This document shows positions 5,882 through 7,373 of a stretch of DNA of 7,373 bases, one piece after another. The position numbers were made by a program, and so were the translations under genes. The notes below the pieces were generated by a model, which was not told the origin of the DNA, searched no databases, and saw nothing but the letters and a program-made list of their open reading frames with translations. How positions within the stretch are numbered: the stretch's first letter is position 1; each line of letters opens with the position of its first letter. Origin of the DNA: Gammaproteobacteria bacterium (lineage in GTDB: Bacteria; Pseudomonadota; Gammaproteobacteria; SZUA-140); assembly GCA_026982145.1 (NCBI GenBank), contig JALSHQ010000410.1, positions 1 through 7,373 of the forward strand. The letters run 5' to 3'.

Positions 5882-7373
5882 TTACTTGTGACTTGAGATA
5901 AGGTCTGCTTTCGCTTCACCACTACCGAAGGTTGAAGCGATATTTTTGATGATACGACCGACCTTCATGCCGACGGCGGTGCCAAGACCCGCCCCCAGTA
6001 CGGAGGTGCCAATGACGCCGCCGATGATGGCATCGTTGGTGAGCCTTAAACTGGGGTCTCGAACGGAGCCACTGACCTTGAGTGGCGCACTGATGATGGA
6101 GGCTGTTTTACGCAGCGCAACAGTGATTTCACCCCGCAGCTCTTGTTGTGGATTAATGTTGATTTCACCCCGTGCATTTATCGAGTCAGACATGATGTCG
6201 ATATCGCTCACGTTGACATGATTGTTTTCAAACGTCACTTTCCCGGTCAGGCGTTGAAAAGGTGTTTCGCCGCCATCACTTCCTTTTGAAGACAAAGTGG
6301 TACTTGCTTTTTCAAGATCGGCTTTGAAAATTCTGCCGTTAGTCATTCTAAAGTCACCTGTGATATAGGGGCGATCTAGCAAAGACTCATCTTCACTGGC
6401 CGTTAGGTTGAATTCAGCGGCGGCGTAGAAGTGACCGCTGGTGACTTTGTCATCAACAAAGCCTGATAGAAATTTTTCAGCATCGATCTCACTTGCGACC
6501 ACCCACCCGTTTATCGCCCACTCTTTACCCCAGAAGAGATGAGTGATGCCCTGTATGGTGCCCCCCGATGTCTTAAGGGTATTGTTCTCATTAATCAGCG
6601 CTCCTTCAGTCAGCTGAGCATTGGCTGAAAACTCATCGAACTCAAGCCAAGCCTTGTGACTGTGCTCGTTTTTAACGGTGCCATGTGTGATGTGATAACT
6701 CCCCGTGGCTTCAGGGTTGATAAATAAATCGCCCAAATTTTCACCCTTGAGCTTTATCTTGAGGTTGCTGTAAAAACGGCCATCATAGCGATTAATGTCA
6801 AAATGTTTTAAGAGCGGTGCCATTTGAATGTGGGTACTTTTAAGTTGCCCATCATATTGCCACTGGTCACCCCAGCTGAGCGTGCCGTGGGTCGTGAGTT
6901 GGCCGTCATAGCCATCGATTTTCACATCAGTGAGCTCTGCTTTACCTCGCTGAATGATCGCTTTCACGCTTAATGTCTCAAACTTGAGTGAGGGTGAAAC
7001 GGGAATATACCAGTGGCTTCCGCTGGCCTGAAGTTCATAACTGTTATTGGGCGCAGGCTTCAGTACGGCTTGTAGTGTGTTATCCATTCGTGAGAGTGAG
7101 ATTTCTTTGCAATTAAAGCGATCGTCCAGTCGCAGGTCAAAACGGTAGGGGCCGAGGCTTGTGTGATGGTCTGTTCTCAACATCACATTGGTCGCGGTGA
7201 TTTTATGGATGGCAAGTAACGTGCTCTTCGCATGCACGGGCGGGATGGTTTTTTTTGGCTGAATCAATGCATTGATGAATGCAAGGTCACTGCCTACGCC
7301 GTTTAGGTGAATGCTGCTGATAAGTATTTCCCCCTTGAGCAAGGCGAGTGGGTCCAGTGTGGCTTGCACTGTT
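5882..7373 (-). CDS. AsmA-family envelope protein (C-terminal part, 5' end beyond window)
   Basis: An open frame of about 497 codons runs to the window edge with no stop. The apparent first codon (GTG at 7369) is probably internal, because the sequence begins in a typical AsmA N-terminal pattern (LDPLALLKGEILISSIHLNG) and a membrane anchor must precede it. AsmA-family proteins are inner-membrane-anchored periplasmic repeat proteins, related to TamB/YhdP, linked to lipid transport and outer-membrane assembly. The body is rich in alternating beta strands of the G-x-L-x-x-x-D and TTHGTLSWG type. The C-terminal module has LRGEITVALRK, SAPLKVSGSVRDPSLRLTNDA, then a glycine-rich stretch (about 446-468, GGVIGTSVLGAGLGTAVG) and a short basic tail, as in many gammaproteobacterial members. 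The stop is TGA or TAA-type at 5882-5884, and 72 bp separate it from the adenosyltransferase gene. Confidence 0.85.
   Translation of the reverse strand, partial: TVQATLDPLALLKGEILISSIHLNGVGSDLAFINALIQPKKTIPPVHAKSTLLAIHKITATNVMLRTDHHTSLGPYRFDLRLDDRFNCKEISLSRMDNTLQAVLKPAPNNSYELQASGSHWYIPVSPSLKFETLSVKAIIQRGKAELTDVKIDGYDGQLTTHGTLSWGDQWQYDGQLKSTHIQMAPLLKHFDINRYDGRFYSNLKIKLKGENLGDLFINPEATGSYHITHGTVKNEHSHKAWLEFDEFSANAQLTEGALINENNTLKTSGGTIQGITHLFWGKEWAINGWVVASEIDAEKFLSGFVDDKVTSGHFYAAAEFNLTASEDESLLDRPYITGDFRMTNGRIFKADLEKASTTLSSKGSDGGETPFQRLTGKVTFENNHVNVSDIDIMSDSINARGEININPQQELRGEITVALRKTASIISAPLKVSGSVRDPSLRLTNDAIIGGVIGTSVLGAGLGTAVGMKVGRIIKNIASTFGSGEAKADLISSHK

Noticed and set aside
5946..6034. Glycine-rich C-terminal tail of the AsmA-like protein as a novel membrane segment
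   Set aside because: A Gly-rich tail after the SGSVRDPSLR-type module is, to my knowledge, common in gammaproteobacterial AsmA-family proteins, so it is not unusual.

Overview
The window looks like chromosomal DNA of a free-living or symbiotic gammaproteobacterium with a respiratory, c-type-cytochrome-rich metabolism. The clues are a RegB/RegA (PrrB/PrrA, RoxS/RoxR) redox two-component pair, an AmpD muropeptide amidase (so a Gram-negative wall-recycling pathway), an AsmA-family envelope protein and several c-type haem motifs. A sulfur- or nitrogen-oxidising lineage would fit, but the sequence does not name a species. Gene density is high, base composition is even, and I see no insertion sequence, tRNA, rRNA, CRISPR array or phage gene.

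Layout. Positions 6-1846 (minus) hold regB then regA, overlapping by ATGA. A 172-bp divergent intergenic region (1847-2018) carries a perfect 7+3+7 inverted repeat, TGCGACA-AGA-TGTCGCA, that fits the RegA/PrrA binding consensus (GCGNC, spacer, GNCGC). It abuts the -35 of a good sigma70-like promoter for regBA. On the plus strand follow a GTG-started lipoprotein (2019-3350) that joins a catalytically dead UshA/metallophosphatase-like domain to a four-haem cytochrome c554-like domain, then a membrane-anchored monohaem cytochrome c (3440-3763), then ampD (3773-4351). Convergent to these, on the minus strand, is a likely operon read from the right edge: an AsmA-family protein cut by the window end (5882-7373), a PduO-type cobalamin adenosyltransferase (5249-5809) and a PanE/ketopantoate-reductase-like NAD(P)-binding protein of unknown substrate (4438-5205).

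How it fits together. RegB senses the redox state of the quinone pool and phosphorylates RegA. The single RegA-type box between regB and the multihaem gene suggests that RegA controls both its own operon and the divergent cytochrome gene, so the left half of the window may be a small redox-regulated electron-transfer module. The most unusual item is the multihaem lipoprotein: its phosphoesterase fold has lost every recognisable metal ligand but has gained a Cys-Gly-Cys motif. The right half is ordinary envelope, wall-recycling and cofactor metabolism apart from the unassigned PanE-like reductase.
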